From the NCBI GenBank assembly GCA_963575745.1, contig CAUYUJ010002091.1, positions 320,223-384,222 of the forward strand: a stretch of 64,000 nt of DNA. The letters run 5' to 3'. This document shows positions 10,378-20,955 of the stretch, one piece after another (the stretch's first letter is position 1; each line of letters opens with the position of its first letter). The notes below the pieces were generated by a model. The model was not told the origin of the DNA. It worked only from the letters and a program-made list of their open reading frames with translations, and did no database searches. Made by a program: the position numbers and the translations under genes. This DNA is from Prorocentrum cordatum. Lineage: Eukaryota > Sar > Dinophyceae > Prorocentrales > Prorocentraceae.

Positions 10378-11266
10378 CTTACGCAGGCCGAAAGATTTTC
10401 CTCTTGAGCCCCACATGTCGGAAGCGACGCGCCGTTCGGGTGAGCGGATACATGTAACATTCGCTTCGAGGCGTGGTAGATATGTTATGGGTGGGGATGC
10501 GGGAGTTGGCCGGGCCCGCTGTGGCGGCGTTCGAGCACACTTACGTTATGGGAGGACTTTCGGGGGATGATCAGGCCCGCGGTGGCGCTCGATCAACCAC
10601 ATGTTATGGGAGAAGTGGAGAGAGGTGGCCAGGCCCGCTGTGGCGCTCGAGCTTCCGACTTGGACACTTTGCTTGTGTGTCCTCGCCCTCCCTCATCCCT
10701 TCCTCTCCTCCTCCTCCTCCTCCTCCCACTTCCCCCCTCCTCCTCCTCCCACCTCCTCCCTCCTCCTCCTGCCTCCTTCGTCCGTCCGCCTCCCTCCTCT
10801 CTCCTCCCTCCTCCCTCATCCTCCTCCTCCTTCTCCTCTTCCTTCCTCCTCCCCCCCCCCTCCCTTCCCTGATTATTCCTCCTCTCTCCCCCCCTGCGTC
10901 CCCTCTGTTCTCCTCCCACCTCCTCTTGCCTCTTCCCTCATCCTTCCCCTCTTCATCCTGGGAAGGCCCCCCTCCCCCGTATAATCATAGCATTGGTCTG
11001 CAGATCCACAGCTCCGTGGATAGCATGATGCTTCACTTGCGGTGTTCCGCGGATCTCATTTCCCCTGGGTCCCGGGTGTTAATTATTACTGTAGCTTTAT
11101 GCCCGGGAAATAAATGTATCCATCGTTTTGTCCCACACGGGAAATTGGATCCGAGCAGCACATACATAGGACCCACGAGACTCCCACACCCTGAAAAGGA
11201 ACCAAATTGATCCATTGATGTTTTCACATTTTCAGTTCAAGAGGAAGAAACTTTCGGCCTGGGGAT
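10378..11266 (+). repeat. 889-bp segmental duplication, copy 1
   Basis: Matches 11529-12418 nearly end to end, from CTTACGCAG through GAGCCCCACATGTCGGAA, a CT-rich tract and ATAAATGTATCCATCG to GGCCTGGGGAT. It encodes nothing recognisable. Confidence 0.9.
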
Positions 11267-11267
11267 G

Positions 11268-11534
11268 AAGGGTTTAGCACCCGATGCAGCGACGCCAGAA
11301 ATTTGCGAAAGTGTGCAAAGTGTTGGCGGGGGAGACGCAGTTCGAAATCCCACTGAAGGGTTTAACACCCGTTGCAGCGACGCCAAAAATTTGCGAAAGA
11401 GTGCAAAGTGTTGGCGGGGGAGACGCAGTTCGAAATCCCACTGAAGGATTTAGCACCCGATGCAGCGACGCCAGAAATTTGCGAAAGAGTGCAAAGTGTT
11501 GGCGGGGGAGACGCAGTTCGAAATTCCACTTACG
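11268..11534 (+). repeat. 88-bp tandem repeat, three copies
   Basis: The landmark TGCAGCGACGCC recurs at an 88-bp spacing (about 11284, 11372, 11460). Copies differ at few positions. The array lies between the two 889-bp duplicates. Confidence 0.9.
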
Positions 11535-12418
11535 CAGACCGAAAGCTTTTCCTCTTGAGCCCCACATGTCGGAAACGACGCGCCGTTCGGATGAACGAAT
11601 ACATGTAGCACTCGCTTCGCGGCTGGGTAGATATGTTATGGGTGGGGATGCGGGAGTTGGCCGGGCCGGTGGTGGCGTTCGAGCGCATTTATTTTATGGG
11701 AGGATTCTCGGGGGATGATCAGGCCCGCGGTGGCGCTCGATCAACCACCTGTTATGGGAGAAGTGCAGGGAGGTGGCCGGGCCCGTTGTGGCGCTCGAGC
11801 TTCCGACTTGGACACTTTGCTTGTGTGTCCTCGCCCTCCCTCATCCCTTCTTCTCCTCCTCCTCCCACTTCCCCCCTCCTCCTCCCACCTCCTCCCTCCT
11901 CCTCCTTCCTCCTCCGTCCGTCCGCCTCCCTCCTCTCTCCTCCCTCCTCCCTCCTCCTCCTCCTCCTCCTCCTCCTCCTCCTCATTCTCCTCTTCCTTCG
12001 TTCTCCCCCCCTCTCTTCCCTGATTTTTCCTCCTCTCTCCCCCCCTGCGTCCCCTCTGTTCTCCTCCCACCTCCTGTCGCCTCTTCCCTCATCCTTCCCT
12101 TCTTCATCCTGGGAAGACCCCCCTCCCCCGTAGAATCATAGCATTGGTCTGCAGATCCACAACTCCGTGGATAGCATGATGCTTCACTTGCGGTGTTCCG
12201 CGGATCTCGTTTCCCCTGGGTCCCGGGTGTTAATTATTACTGTAGATTCATTCCCGGGAAATAAATGTATCCATCGTTTTGTCCCACACGGGAAATTGGA
12301 TCCGAGCAGCACAGAAATAGGATCCACGTAATTCTCCCACACCTGGAAAGGGAACCAATTTGATCCATTGGTGTTCTCATATTTTCAGTCCAAGAGGAAG
12401 GAACTCTCGGCCTGGGGA
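11529..12418 (+). repeat. 890-bp segmental duplication, copy 2
   Basis: Direct repeat of 10378-11266. The CT tract differs in length, as expected for a microsatellite. Confidence 0.9.
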
Positions 12419-12429
12419 TCTACTCCCTT

Positions 12430-12700
12430 CCTCGGTCTTCGAAGCGTCCAAGACGGTTTGGCTGGGCCCCAAAATCGCCCCAGTGCGGCCCAAGAAATCC
12501 CGCAGAGGGCCCCAAAGAGCCCCAATACGGCCCAAGACGGCCCCAACACGGCCCACATGCAGCCCCTGAGAACCTCCCAAAGCTCCCAGGACAGCCCCGG
12601 AAGGCCACAAGAGGCTCCCGAAAGGGCCCAAGAAGGCCCCAGGACGGCCCACGCCCCCTAGGACGGCCCAAGAAGGTCCCGCAGCGGGCAACGATGTCCG
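12430..12700 (-). repeat. GGGCCGTCTTGGG minisatellite-like block
   Basis: Degenerate units of 10-13 bp (plus strand GGCCCAAGA, GCCCCAA). Same theme as 59214-59600. Confidence 0.6.
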
Positions 12701-12769
12701 AGGCCACACTCATTGATTTTTGCAAGGTTGTATCTTAGATGCCTTGCTTATTCCTCTGGCGCCATGTTC

Positions 12770-14335
12770 ATATCTTCGGCCCTGGGACCCCTTATGAGCC
12801 CTATGAGCCCAATAAGCGCAGCGGGCCCTATGAACCCTCCGAGCACGATGCGCCCTTTGATTCCTATGATCCCTATGACCCCCCTGAGCCCTACGAGGCA
12901 TAGGAACCCCATGAGCCCTCATGAGCCCTATGAGCCCCACGACCCTCTATGAAACCCATGAGGCCTACGAGCCCTATGCGCCCTATGAGCGCTTTGAGCT
13001 TTATGAGCCCTCTGCACCCCATGACCCCTATGAGCCTTACGAGCCTTATGAGCCCCTGTCAACCCTCTGAGTCCTATGAGCCCTGCAAGCCCTATGAAAC
13101 CTATGAACCCTGTGAGCCCTATAAGCCGTATGGGTCCCATAAGCTTCAGGAGCCCCACGAGCCTTGTGAGCCCTATGAGCCACATGACCCCCTATGAGCC
13201 CGATGGGCCCTATGAGTCCTCTGAGCCCGTTGGTTTTGATGAGCCCTATGCATCCCATGCGCCCCTCAAGCCCTATGAGCCCATCTGGGCCCTGTGAGCC
13301 CTATGAACCCTATGACCCATACGAACTCTATGAGCCCTGTGAGCCGTATAAGCCTCCTGAGCCCTATGAGACCTATGAGGCCCTATGCGCCCTCATTTGC
13401 CCTATGAGCCTTACGAGCCCCATGAGCCCACACGAGCCCCATTAGCCCTACGCGCTCTGTGGGCCCTATGAGCCCTATGAGCCATACGAACCCTATGAGC
13501 CCTACGAGCCCTGTGAGCCCTGTTGGCCTCATGATTCTTACGAGCCCTATGCACACCATGAGCCCTATGAGCCCTACGAGCCCTGTGAGCTCCTCTGAGC
13601 CCTACGAGCCCTACTATCCCTATGAGCCAGATGACCCCATATGAGTAATCTGAGCCGGATGAGCCCTATGACACTCATGAGCCCCATGAGCGCTGTGAGC
13701 CCTATGAGCCATATGAACTCTATGCGTCCAGTGAGTCCTGTGAGCCATATGAGCCCTATGACCCTTAGGGGCCTCATGAGCCCCATGAGCCCCATGAACA
13801 CTATTCCCTGTGAGCCCATGAAACCTCTGAGCCCCATGAGCCCCGTGAGCCCTATGCGCCCTATGACTCATATGAGCCCCATGAGCCAAGGGAGCCCGAT
13901 GACGCCTACGAGCCCTCTGAGCCCGATGATCCCTGGAAGCTCTATCAGCTCTATGAGCCCTGTGAGCCTCATGAACCCCATGAGTCCTATGAGCCCTGAT
14001 GAATCCATGAGACCTATGCGCTCTATGAGCCCCATGAGCCCTACGAGCCATATGAATCCTATGAGCCATATGAGCCTTATGAGCCCCATGAGCCCCTTAA
14101 GCCCTATGAGCCCTCATGAGTCCCATGACACCTATGCGCCCTATGAGCCCTAAGAGCCATATGAAGCCCAAGAGACCTATGAGCCCTACAAGCCGTATGA
14201 GCCCTATGATTTTAATGAGCCCTAACAGACCAACCAGATGACCCCCAAATGAGCCTCGCGGGACCTATGAGGTCTATCGGCCCTATCAGCCCCACGGGCT
14301 CCACGAGTCCTGCGCACTACGAGCCTCCGAGCCCA
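12770..14335 (+). repeat. 9-bp minisatellite CCTATGAGC
   Basis: About 1.5 kb of degenerate CCTATGAGC units. Because nine is divisible by three, it keeps many frames open: Met-Ser-Pro and Glu-Pro-Tyr repeats on plus, Gly-Leu-Ile/Met and Ala-His-Arg repeats on minus. Open frames of 60-170 residues on both strands follow from this and are not called as genes. Confidence 0.92.
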
Positions 14336-14379
14336 TTTAGTATGACGTGCCCTCTGTGCCCAATGACCCGCACGCCCCC

Positions 14380-14990
14380 GGGGCCCTTAGATGCAATCTG
14401 GGAGGGTTCGTGGGGCTTTCTCCGAGGTTTCTCCACGGCCCCATGGAAGTTGTCGTGGGTCTCTCTCGGAGACCTCTCCAGGGCCCAGGAGAGGCCAATG
14501 ACGAGCCCCACAAGCGCTGCTGGAGAACCCCAAGATTACTGCATGATCATGCATTGCTCTTCGGCCGCTCTTAGGGCCTTCTTGGAGCTCTCTTGGGCCC
14601 GCTTGGGGCTCTCTCGGGGCTTTCGCCGAGCCCCAGGCACCTTAAGTATGGCCCAAGAGCGGCCCCAAAAAGCTCCAGGAGGGCTCCAAGAGGGACCCCG
14701 CACCCGGCATTTTCAGCAGCTATCAACATGCCGGTGCGAGAGCCCACATGGAGCCGCTCTTGGGACCTTCTTGGACCCCTCTTGAGCTCGCTCGGGGCCA
14801 TCTCAGGGCCTTCTCCTGGACCCCAGGGCGGCCCAAGAGCTGCCTACGATGGCCCGAAGATATCCCCAGCACCCGGAGTTTTGAGCGGTCATCAAAATGC
14901 CTGGTCCACGGGGCGTCTCGGTGCCGTCTCGGGGCAACTTTCGAGTCAAGCGTTCACCAATTCGGGCGAGGGGGGCTTTCTGAGCCAGAC
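14380..14990. repeat. GGGGCC-TCTTGG rich region
   Basis: Degenerate GGGCC/TTGGG blocks in both polarities. GCACCCGG-TTTT-AGC motifs near 14700 and 14870 suggest a diverged local duplication. Confidence 0.5.
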
Positions 14991-15289
14991 GAGCCGCAAG
15001 AGCCCTATGATCACAGATGAGCTTTAGGAGCCACACGAGCCCTATGGGCCCCAAATGATGAGGCGCACCGCGGCAGCGACGACTGCCCGTCCCAGCGCGC
15101 CTTTCTGGCGCCATGCGACCAAGGTTTCAAAGGCGAAGTGAAGCGAGTCGGTAACATCTTGTTTGACACATAAGTATACAGATGTTGCACCAGTAGTTTG
15201 CAGCACGCCGGTTGCACACCATACATTGCATCCGGCCAGCTCACCACACATATTGCGCATCATACATGATACACCACACACAGACGGAT

Positions 15290-15490
15290 TCCAGCATATC
15301 TAGATCTGCATTGGAAATATATGTTGATTGTGTACGCAAACACATATTGCATGTGTACGTATGTATGTACACATATTCGTATACATAGATATGCGTGTGT
15401 ATGGTTGCATGTCTGTAGGTCGACAGGTAGACAGGTAGGTAAGTAGGTGGGCAGGTCGGCCGATCTGTCTGTATGCAGGTAATGTAAATA
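15290..15490. repeat. GTAT and GTAG microsatellites
   Basis: ATGTATGTACACATATTCGT-like stretches followed by GACAGGTAGACAGGTAGGTA-like units. Confidence 0.8.
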
Positions 15491-15601
15491 TTGCACCTGC
15501 ATGCGTGGCAGCACAGCAGGCGCAAATCATTTTGCACTCGTGTATTGCGTTACCAACATTGCCCCACATAGATTGCACAACGAAAATAGTTCGATCATAC
15601 T

Positions 15602-15639
15602 TTCGTCGCCATTTGGGCTCAAGGACTCGCTGGCTCAAG
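15602..15639 (+). promoter_or_regulatory. Relic trans-spliced leader upstream of the Mei2-like gene
   Basis: At 15602-15623 the sequence agrees with the 22-nt dinoflagellate spliced leader, as I know it, at 19 positions; GCCATTT and GGCTCAAG are intact. Directly behind it, 15624-15639 ends again in TGGCTCAAG, matching the last nine bases of the leader, which looks like the tail of a second, older leader. Dinoflagellate mRNAs carry this leader only after trans-splicing. A genomic copy in front of a gene therefore implies that a mature mRNA was reverse-transcribed and reinserted, perhaps twice. It is on the coding strand of the gene that begins 82 bp downstream. Confidence 0.75.
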
Positions 15640-15721
15640 AGGACGCACCACTCGCGAGGGATACCGTCCACACGCCTTCCATACACTTCGGATCGTAGGA
15701 GTCACTCGTCCCTTCTTCGAG

Positions 15722-16735
15722 ATGGACGTGATTCTCAGTGTCAAAAACACATTCGTATGCGCGGGCTTTGCGGACTCGGGATCGGCAGTTCTACGTCGTT
15801 CAAGCTCGTGCCCTTGTCTTCACTTTGTTCATGCGACCCTCAGTCAGGATGCAAGCAGCACGGACAACGTCTTGCCGCTCTCTAGTTCTGATTCGGATCT
15901 CACTTTGAGCGGACTTGGCACTTGGGCCGACATTGATACTGACTCTGACGAGCAAGAGCCCCCCTCTTGCATGTCCCTGGTGGAGCTCCGAGGCCTCTGC
16001 TTCACTGGCGAGGCCCACGACCCCTTCACCGTGGACGAGACGTCGCCTGCAGCACCAGATTCCACTCTTGCTAGCATGCCTGAGAGCACGCGCACACCTT
16101 TGAGCAGCAAGGCGACGGCGTTCAGTCCTCTCACCGACAGCTCGGCTCCGCACGTCCCGTTAGTCCCAGTCAGCTCGCACAGTTGCAGGGCTTTGGCGTT
16201 CGTGCCACGCTCTTCGCGGACGGCGGGCATGCCTGCGCAGGCTGCTGAACCCCCAGAAGCCACAGTGCATCGCTCCTGGAGGCAGGCACCTGCTGTTTCC
16301 CTGAAGATCACCACGGCGATGTTGCGCAACTTACCGTGTGGATTCACACGTAATGATCTACGTTATACTCTAGACAACAATGGCTTTGCGGGAATGTATG
16401 ATTTCGTCTATGTTCCGATCGATTTCGAGAGAGGCCTGTGCAAAGGTTACGGCTTTGTAAACCTAGTTGCCGTTGAGCATCTGCAGCGTTTGATCCAGGT
16501 CTTCGAAGGCTACAGCGAGTGGTCGCACTTCTCGTCCACGAAGGTCTGCCAGGTGAGCCTGTCCCACACGCAAGGATTGATGGCGAACGTCGATCGCTAC
16601 AGGAACAGCCCCGTGATGGGAGACGATGTCCCCGACATCTTCAAGCCGGCCCTCTTCGAGGGCACGCAGGAGGTCTCCTTCCCTGCGCCCACGAGGAAGC
16701 TGCCGGCGATAACTGGGAAAGCTCGGGCCCCGTAG
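15722..16735 (+). CDS. Mei2-like RNA-binding protein (C-terminal RRM), intronless
   Basis: The 337-residue frame starts at an ATG and stops with TAG. Residues about 196-290 form the variant RRM typical of the C terminus of Mei2-like proteins: MLRNLP (200-205) as the RNP2-like strand, YDFVYVPIDF (216-225), GYGFVNL (242-248) as the RNP1-like strand, then KVCQVSLSHTQG, where family members have a similar KVCEV-Y-x-x-x-QG. The trailing NSPVMGDDVPDIFKPALFEG also fits the family. The first 190 residues are Ser/Pro/Thr-rich and unassigned. Mei2-like proteins bind RNA in the nucleus or cytoplasm and act in meiosis and differentiation elsewhere; the role here is unknown. The absence of introns and the leader relic just upstream suggest a retrogene. 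This is the only host gene in the window that looks intact. Confidence 0.85.
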   Translation: MDVILSVKNTFVCAGFADSGSAVLRRSSSCPCLHFVHATLSQDASSTDNVLPLSSSDSDLTLSGLGTWADIDTDSDEQEPPSCMSLVELRGLCFTGEAHDPFTVDETSPAAPDSTLASMPESTRTPLSSKATAFSPLTDSSAPHVPLVPVSSHSCRALAFVPRSSRTAGMPAQAAEPPEATVHRSWRQAPAVSLKITTAMLRNLPCGFTRNDLRYTLDNNGFAGMYDFVYVPIDFERGLCKGYGFVNLVAVEHLQRLIQVFEGYSEWSHFSSTKVCQVSLSHTQGLMANVDRYRNSPVMGDDVPDIFKPALFEGTQEVSFPAPTRKLPAITGKARAP

Positions 16736-18300
16736 ATGCTCCTGCGCGTTCAGTGCTCCGGCCCTGGTGCACTCACCGCGGGCTCCCCAGGGGCTACTGC
16801 ATCAGTTCGGCGGCTGCCGGTTCCGTCGCGGCAGCCTGGCGGCAGCAGCGATCGGCCGCTCTCTCGGGGGCGCGCCGGCGCTCGCAGCCCCGATCCGGCC
16901 CGCACTCCTCGCTCCTCCTCCGCGGCTGACACCAGACGGGCTTCCCGAGGTCGGGTAGTTCAGATAATTACGTCTGTCGGGCGGCCATGGCCAATGGCCA
17001 TGGACTTGTTGGCACGCGCTCGTTCCCGCCAGAGCTGTCTGTGGATCGCGGAGAACCTGGAGAGTCACACGAGCATGCAGCGCACGTGCTTGAGCTCATC
17101 GCTCCTCCTCCTCGCTCTTCCTTCTCGCGCCTCCTCCACTGCCTCCGAATTTCTCCTTCGCCAGTCTTTCTCTGCCCGCTCCAGGCCAATGCCATCGAGG
17201 GCAACGGTGCTCGGGTGGACGGCAACCCGAGTGGACGTTCTCGACCCGATGCTATTTGCGACTGGTCGCAGGCTTCAAACTAGTTTGTGCAGCATCGCTC
17301 TGCCGGTTTCTTTGCTTGACCGATACTCTCGCAAGACCAGCATATCAGGGCTGAGGCCGGGTGCCCCCAGCTGCTTTTACATAGTCTCCAAGCGCAGGGC
17401 TGCAGCCATGGCCTCGTGCAGATCTGAGCGCGGGTTCGTCCCGCGCCCGGCGTTTCGCCTGCGTGGCAGCCTGGGCTACCGCGACTCTTATACGGACCAA
17501 GGGATGGGCGACAAAGAAACGCGAGGCAGGCAGGGGATAACAACGGTCAAGAGAGTGAGGAGCCGAGGAGCGAGAAAGGAGGGGGGAGAGGGAGGGAAGA
17601 GCGCAGGGCTGCGTGCCAAGTGTCCCCCTCTGCTGCTGCGGGTCCCACGGTAGGACTCCGAGGCAGTGTTTTATTATAGGAGCGTGTCTTTTTTCGCACG
17701 AGTGCTTGGGGGGCCCGTGGCCGTGGAGCCTGCGCCATCGCCGAGCGGCGTTCTTGCAGTCAGATGTTTGCCCCAGGGTGAGAGTTCTCGCCGAGAGGGA
17801 GGCAGGGAGGGACGGGAGCAGAGAGGACGGGGAGGAAGGGGAGGAGCGCTCAAGCAACACCAGTCGGAGTTGTCCCGCCAACGTGGCGATGGTGTTGCCA
17901 GGGAGCGGGGGTGTCGAGGGCGCCAGACGGGCTCCTAGGAATCAGTGCTCCGTATGAGGCGGCTGGACGTCTGTCCTGCGCCTCCTGCGCTCGCGCGCGC
18001 TACTTATCAGCATCCTTCTGGCTCTAGTCAGAGTCATGTGCCGTATTTTCTCTTCCTCCCCCTCCTCCCCCCTTCCGCTCCATGCCGTTCTTGACACGCA
18101 CCTTTTATTTTCACCATGTTGCCGCCAACGCAGACTCGAGTCTGCTGGCGCGCCATTCCGCATTCATGTCCTCGGCTTGCTCACTTGCGCTCGCTCGTCT
18201 GCGTGAGCGTGAGCTGGCTATCAGAGAAAGAAATATGGTTCGAAGCGCATTGCTTGGGGTCCATACTGGCTAACATAATGAACCCAGCGCGACCCCCAAT
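16736..18300. other. No gene recognised downstream of the Mei2-like gene
   Basis: Frames of up to 305 codons exist on both strands. They are Arg/Ser/Pro-rich, lack motifs and mask one another, so they are read as GC-driven. The 3' untranslated part of the Mei2-like gene should lie at the start. Confidence 0.5.
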
Positions 18301-18329
18301 TTGGGGAAAGCCTGTTGCATCGGCGCATC

Positions 18330-18460
18330 GCTGGGTGCATCACTGGGCATCGCTTGGTATTGCTTGGCATTGCTGGGCGCATCGCTTGGCATTGCTTGGC
18401 ATTCTTTGCATTGCCTGGCATTTCCTGGCATTGCTTGGCATTGCCTGGGACAACCGGGGG
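18330..18460 (+). repeat. 10-bp minisatellite CATTGCTTGG
   Basis: Repeated GCATTGCTTGG/GCATCGCTTGG units of about 10-11 bp. Confidence 0.85.
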
Positions 18461-18464
18461 CGGT

Positions 18465-18660
18465 TCACCCGACGAACCCGGGGAACCCGAGGAACCTGGG
18501 GAACCAGAGGAACACGGGGAACCCTGAGAAGCCGAGGAACCCGAGGAATCCCGGGAACCCGAAGAGCCCGAGGAAACCGAGGAACCAGAGGAACCCGAGG
18601 AACCCGAGGAACCCCATGAACCTGAGGAACCCAGGCAACCCGGGGAACTTCGAGGAACGG
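18465..18660 (+). repeat. 9-bp minisatellite GAACCCGAG
   Basis: Degenerate GAACCCGAG units giving Asn-Pro-Arg frames on plus and Gly-Phe-Leu or Ser-Ser-Gly frames on minus. Not a gene. Confidence 0.88.
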
Positions 18661-18784
18661 GCAAACTTGCCTCCCGAGGCACAAACCTTTAACCAAGTAG
18701 CCTCTTCGGGGAAGCCCAATTGGGGAATTAAGATACGATCACAAACCATTAACAAATTACCCCAGTGCGACCCTACCTAGAAGT

Positions 18785-19445
18785 TGGAGCCCCTAGGAAA
18801 GCAGCATTAGTTGCTATGCCATGCTATGCTATGATATGCCATACTATGCTGCGACATGCTATTATATGCTATGCTATGCTATGCTATGCTGCGCTATGCT
18901 ATGATGTGCTATGCTAAGCTATGCTATGGCATGCGGCGCTGTGCGATACTAAGCTATGATATGATGTGCTATGCTAAGCTGCGCTATGCTATGATATGCT
19001 ATGCTATGCTGTGCTGAGCTATGCTATGCTATGCTATGATTGGCCATGCTATGCTATGTTATGATATGCTCATGAAGCGCTGCGCTATGCTAAGCTAAGC
19101 TAAGCTAAGCTAAGCTAATCCTCTAGCCAGCGCCTAGGTAGGGAATTCCACCCATGCTAAGCTCTGCTGCGCTATGCTATGCCATGCTATGATATGCTAT
19201 GCTATGCTAAGCTATGCTATGCTATGCTATGCTATGCTGCGATATGCTATGCTATGCTGGGCTATGCTATGACATGTTGTGCTGCGATATGCTATGCTAC
19301 GCTATGCTATGCTGTGCTCTGCTATGCTAAAGCTCAGCGAAGCTAAGATGAAGGTAAGCTAAGCTAATATAAACCTGAGCTCAGATGAAGCGAAGCTAAG
19401 CTAAGATGCAATAAGCTAAGCTAATATGAGATAAGCAACGCGAAG
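18785..19445 (+). repeat. 5-bp satellite ATGCT
   Basis: Long run of ATGCT with variants AAGCT, GCGCT and ATGAT. The 3' third shifts to AAGCT units. A short unrelated stretch interrupts near 19120-19150. Confidence 0.93.
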
Positions 19446-19925
19446 CTAAGGGAACGTCACTGGGGGAACCGCGGGGCGGATCCTGGGGGAACCGCCCCGG
19501 GCGTGCCCCACTGCCCGGCCCTTTAAGCCTCCGAGTAAGAACCCTTCTAGGCAGAGCCTAGGTAGGGAACAAAGCAGGATGTCATCGATTATGATGCGTG
19601 TCCTGTGTTGACTGGGAAGCGTCCAGGGACGCCACGGGAAGGCTTTCGTGTCGTTTATTGAATTCGGTCGCCCTGTTGAAGGCTGATCCAGCGTTCGGTT
19701 TAACGCTTGCTCGAAGCCTGGCCCCAGTTCCTTAGCTCACCGCTTTCCTGATCGCAGCGCAGCCCCTACGACGAGGGCCCCACAGGAGGTCCAGAGGAGG
19801 CAAGAGGAGGCTCTTCTCCTTCTACCCCCCCACAAAAGTAGGCTTAGGAGAAGACTAAGGAGGCCCTCCTCCCCCTACGTCCCCCAGCGCACGCGAGAGC
19901 GCGCGAGTGCGCGAGCACGCGAGTG
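19446..19925. other. No gene recognised
   Basis: Mixed sequence with a GGGGGAACCGC duplication near 19461/19487. CTAG(C/G)CAG-GCCTAGGTAGGGAA-like sequence at about 19125-19145 recurs near 19546-19570, a small dispersed duplication. Confidence 0.45.
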
Positions 19926-19929
19926 CGCG

Positions 19930-20700
19930 GAAGGAGGGAGGGGGAGTAGGAGGGAGGGAGGAGGAGGAGGAGGAGGAGCAGGAGGAGGAGGAGGAGGAGG
20001 AGGAGGAGGAGGAGGAGGACCAGCGTAAACCCACGACTCATCAACGGTGTTGGAATCAACCCTCATTCCAAGTTCACTCTTCACAGGCCTCTAAAAGGGC
20101 TCATTGCCACTGATGGAACTGCCTCGTTGGGAGACAACCTTTTGAAGACCCTGAAGCATGCCAAAACACCATTCTCGGGAGTCCAGCGCCACGTATCGAC
20201 CTGACCGTTGGATCTTGACGATCGTGAATCCTACCAGAACGCCGTTCCTGGGGCTTTAGCACCGCGAGCCAATGTAATCGCTGTAGCATCACAATCCTGA
20301 ATCCCTCCAACACACTATTACTTGTACGTCGCCCATGGGAATCCGTGAAACTTCTTCAATGCTTTAAAACGAATCTACGCGGCGCTCAGGCGAGAGCCAC
20401 ACTTTGAGAAGCAGCCGCCTTCGAGATTTGAAGCTCATGCTAACTATTACGACGAGTGTGCGCAGCGCTACAACGAGAGCCACATGTTGAAAACCACTCG
20501 TGCTCAACCAGTGAAACTCTTGCAAATATTTAAACGGATGTGCGCGGCGCTAAGGAGATAACCACATTCTAAAAACCGCCCGCCCTTAACCTGCGAAGCT
20601 CCTGCAATGCTTAAAAGCGCATTTGAGCGGCGCTATGGCGAGAACCACTGGTTGAAATCCATTCGCCCTTAATGTGTGAAACTCTTGCAATATTTCCCCA
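19930..20700 (+). repeat. Composite repeat CR, copy I: (GGA)n + body + 83-bp satellite
   Basis: The order is a GGA tract (19930-20018), then CCAGCGTAAACCCACGACTC and CATCAACGGTGTTGGAAT, a body of about 250 bp, and 83-bp units whose CGCCCTTAA landmark falls at 20581 and 20664. Equivalent modules lie at 48838 (same strand), and at about 62.0-62.9 and 62.9-63.8 kb (opposite strand). Confidence 0.75.
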
Positions 20701-20834
20701 CATGCTTCGTGGGGTTCTGGTTTTCTTCCCACCCGCGCCGCACCCGCGTCTCACCCACACCCGCCCTCCTCTCTCTTTCTTCTTCCCCTCACTCACACAC
20801 ACACACACACTTCACTCTTCCCCCCCTCGTCACA

Positions 20835-20955
20835 GCACTGCTCAGCTCAGCTCAGCACGGCACAGCACAGTTCAGCTCAGCTCAGCACAGCTCGGCTCAG
20901 CTCAGCACAGCTCAGCACAGCCCAGCACGGCTCAGCTCAGCACGGCACAGCACAG
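20835..20955 (+). repeat. CAGCT/CAGCA microsatellite
   Basis: CTCAGCTCAGCACAG-type 5- and 10-bp units directly upstream of the 90-bp satellite. Confidence 0.88.

Noticed and set aside
10386-10410. Leader-like GGGGCTCAAG on the minus strand (also at 11540)
   Set aside because: Only the last eight bases match and no gene follows; it is part of the 890-bp duplication.
10378-12418. LTR retrotransposon with 890-bp LTRs
   Set aside because: No TG...CA ends, no primer-binding site, and the interior is only three 88-bp repeats.
16736-17653. 305-codon frame after the Mei2-like gene
   Set aside because: Directly follows the stop, is rich in Arg/Ser/Pro, lacks motifs and overlaps equally long frames on the other strand.
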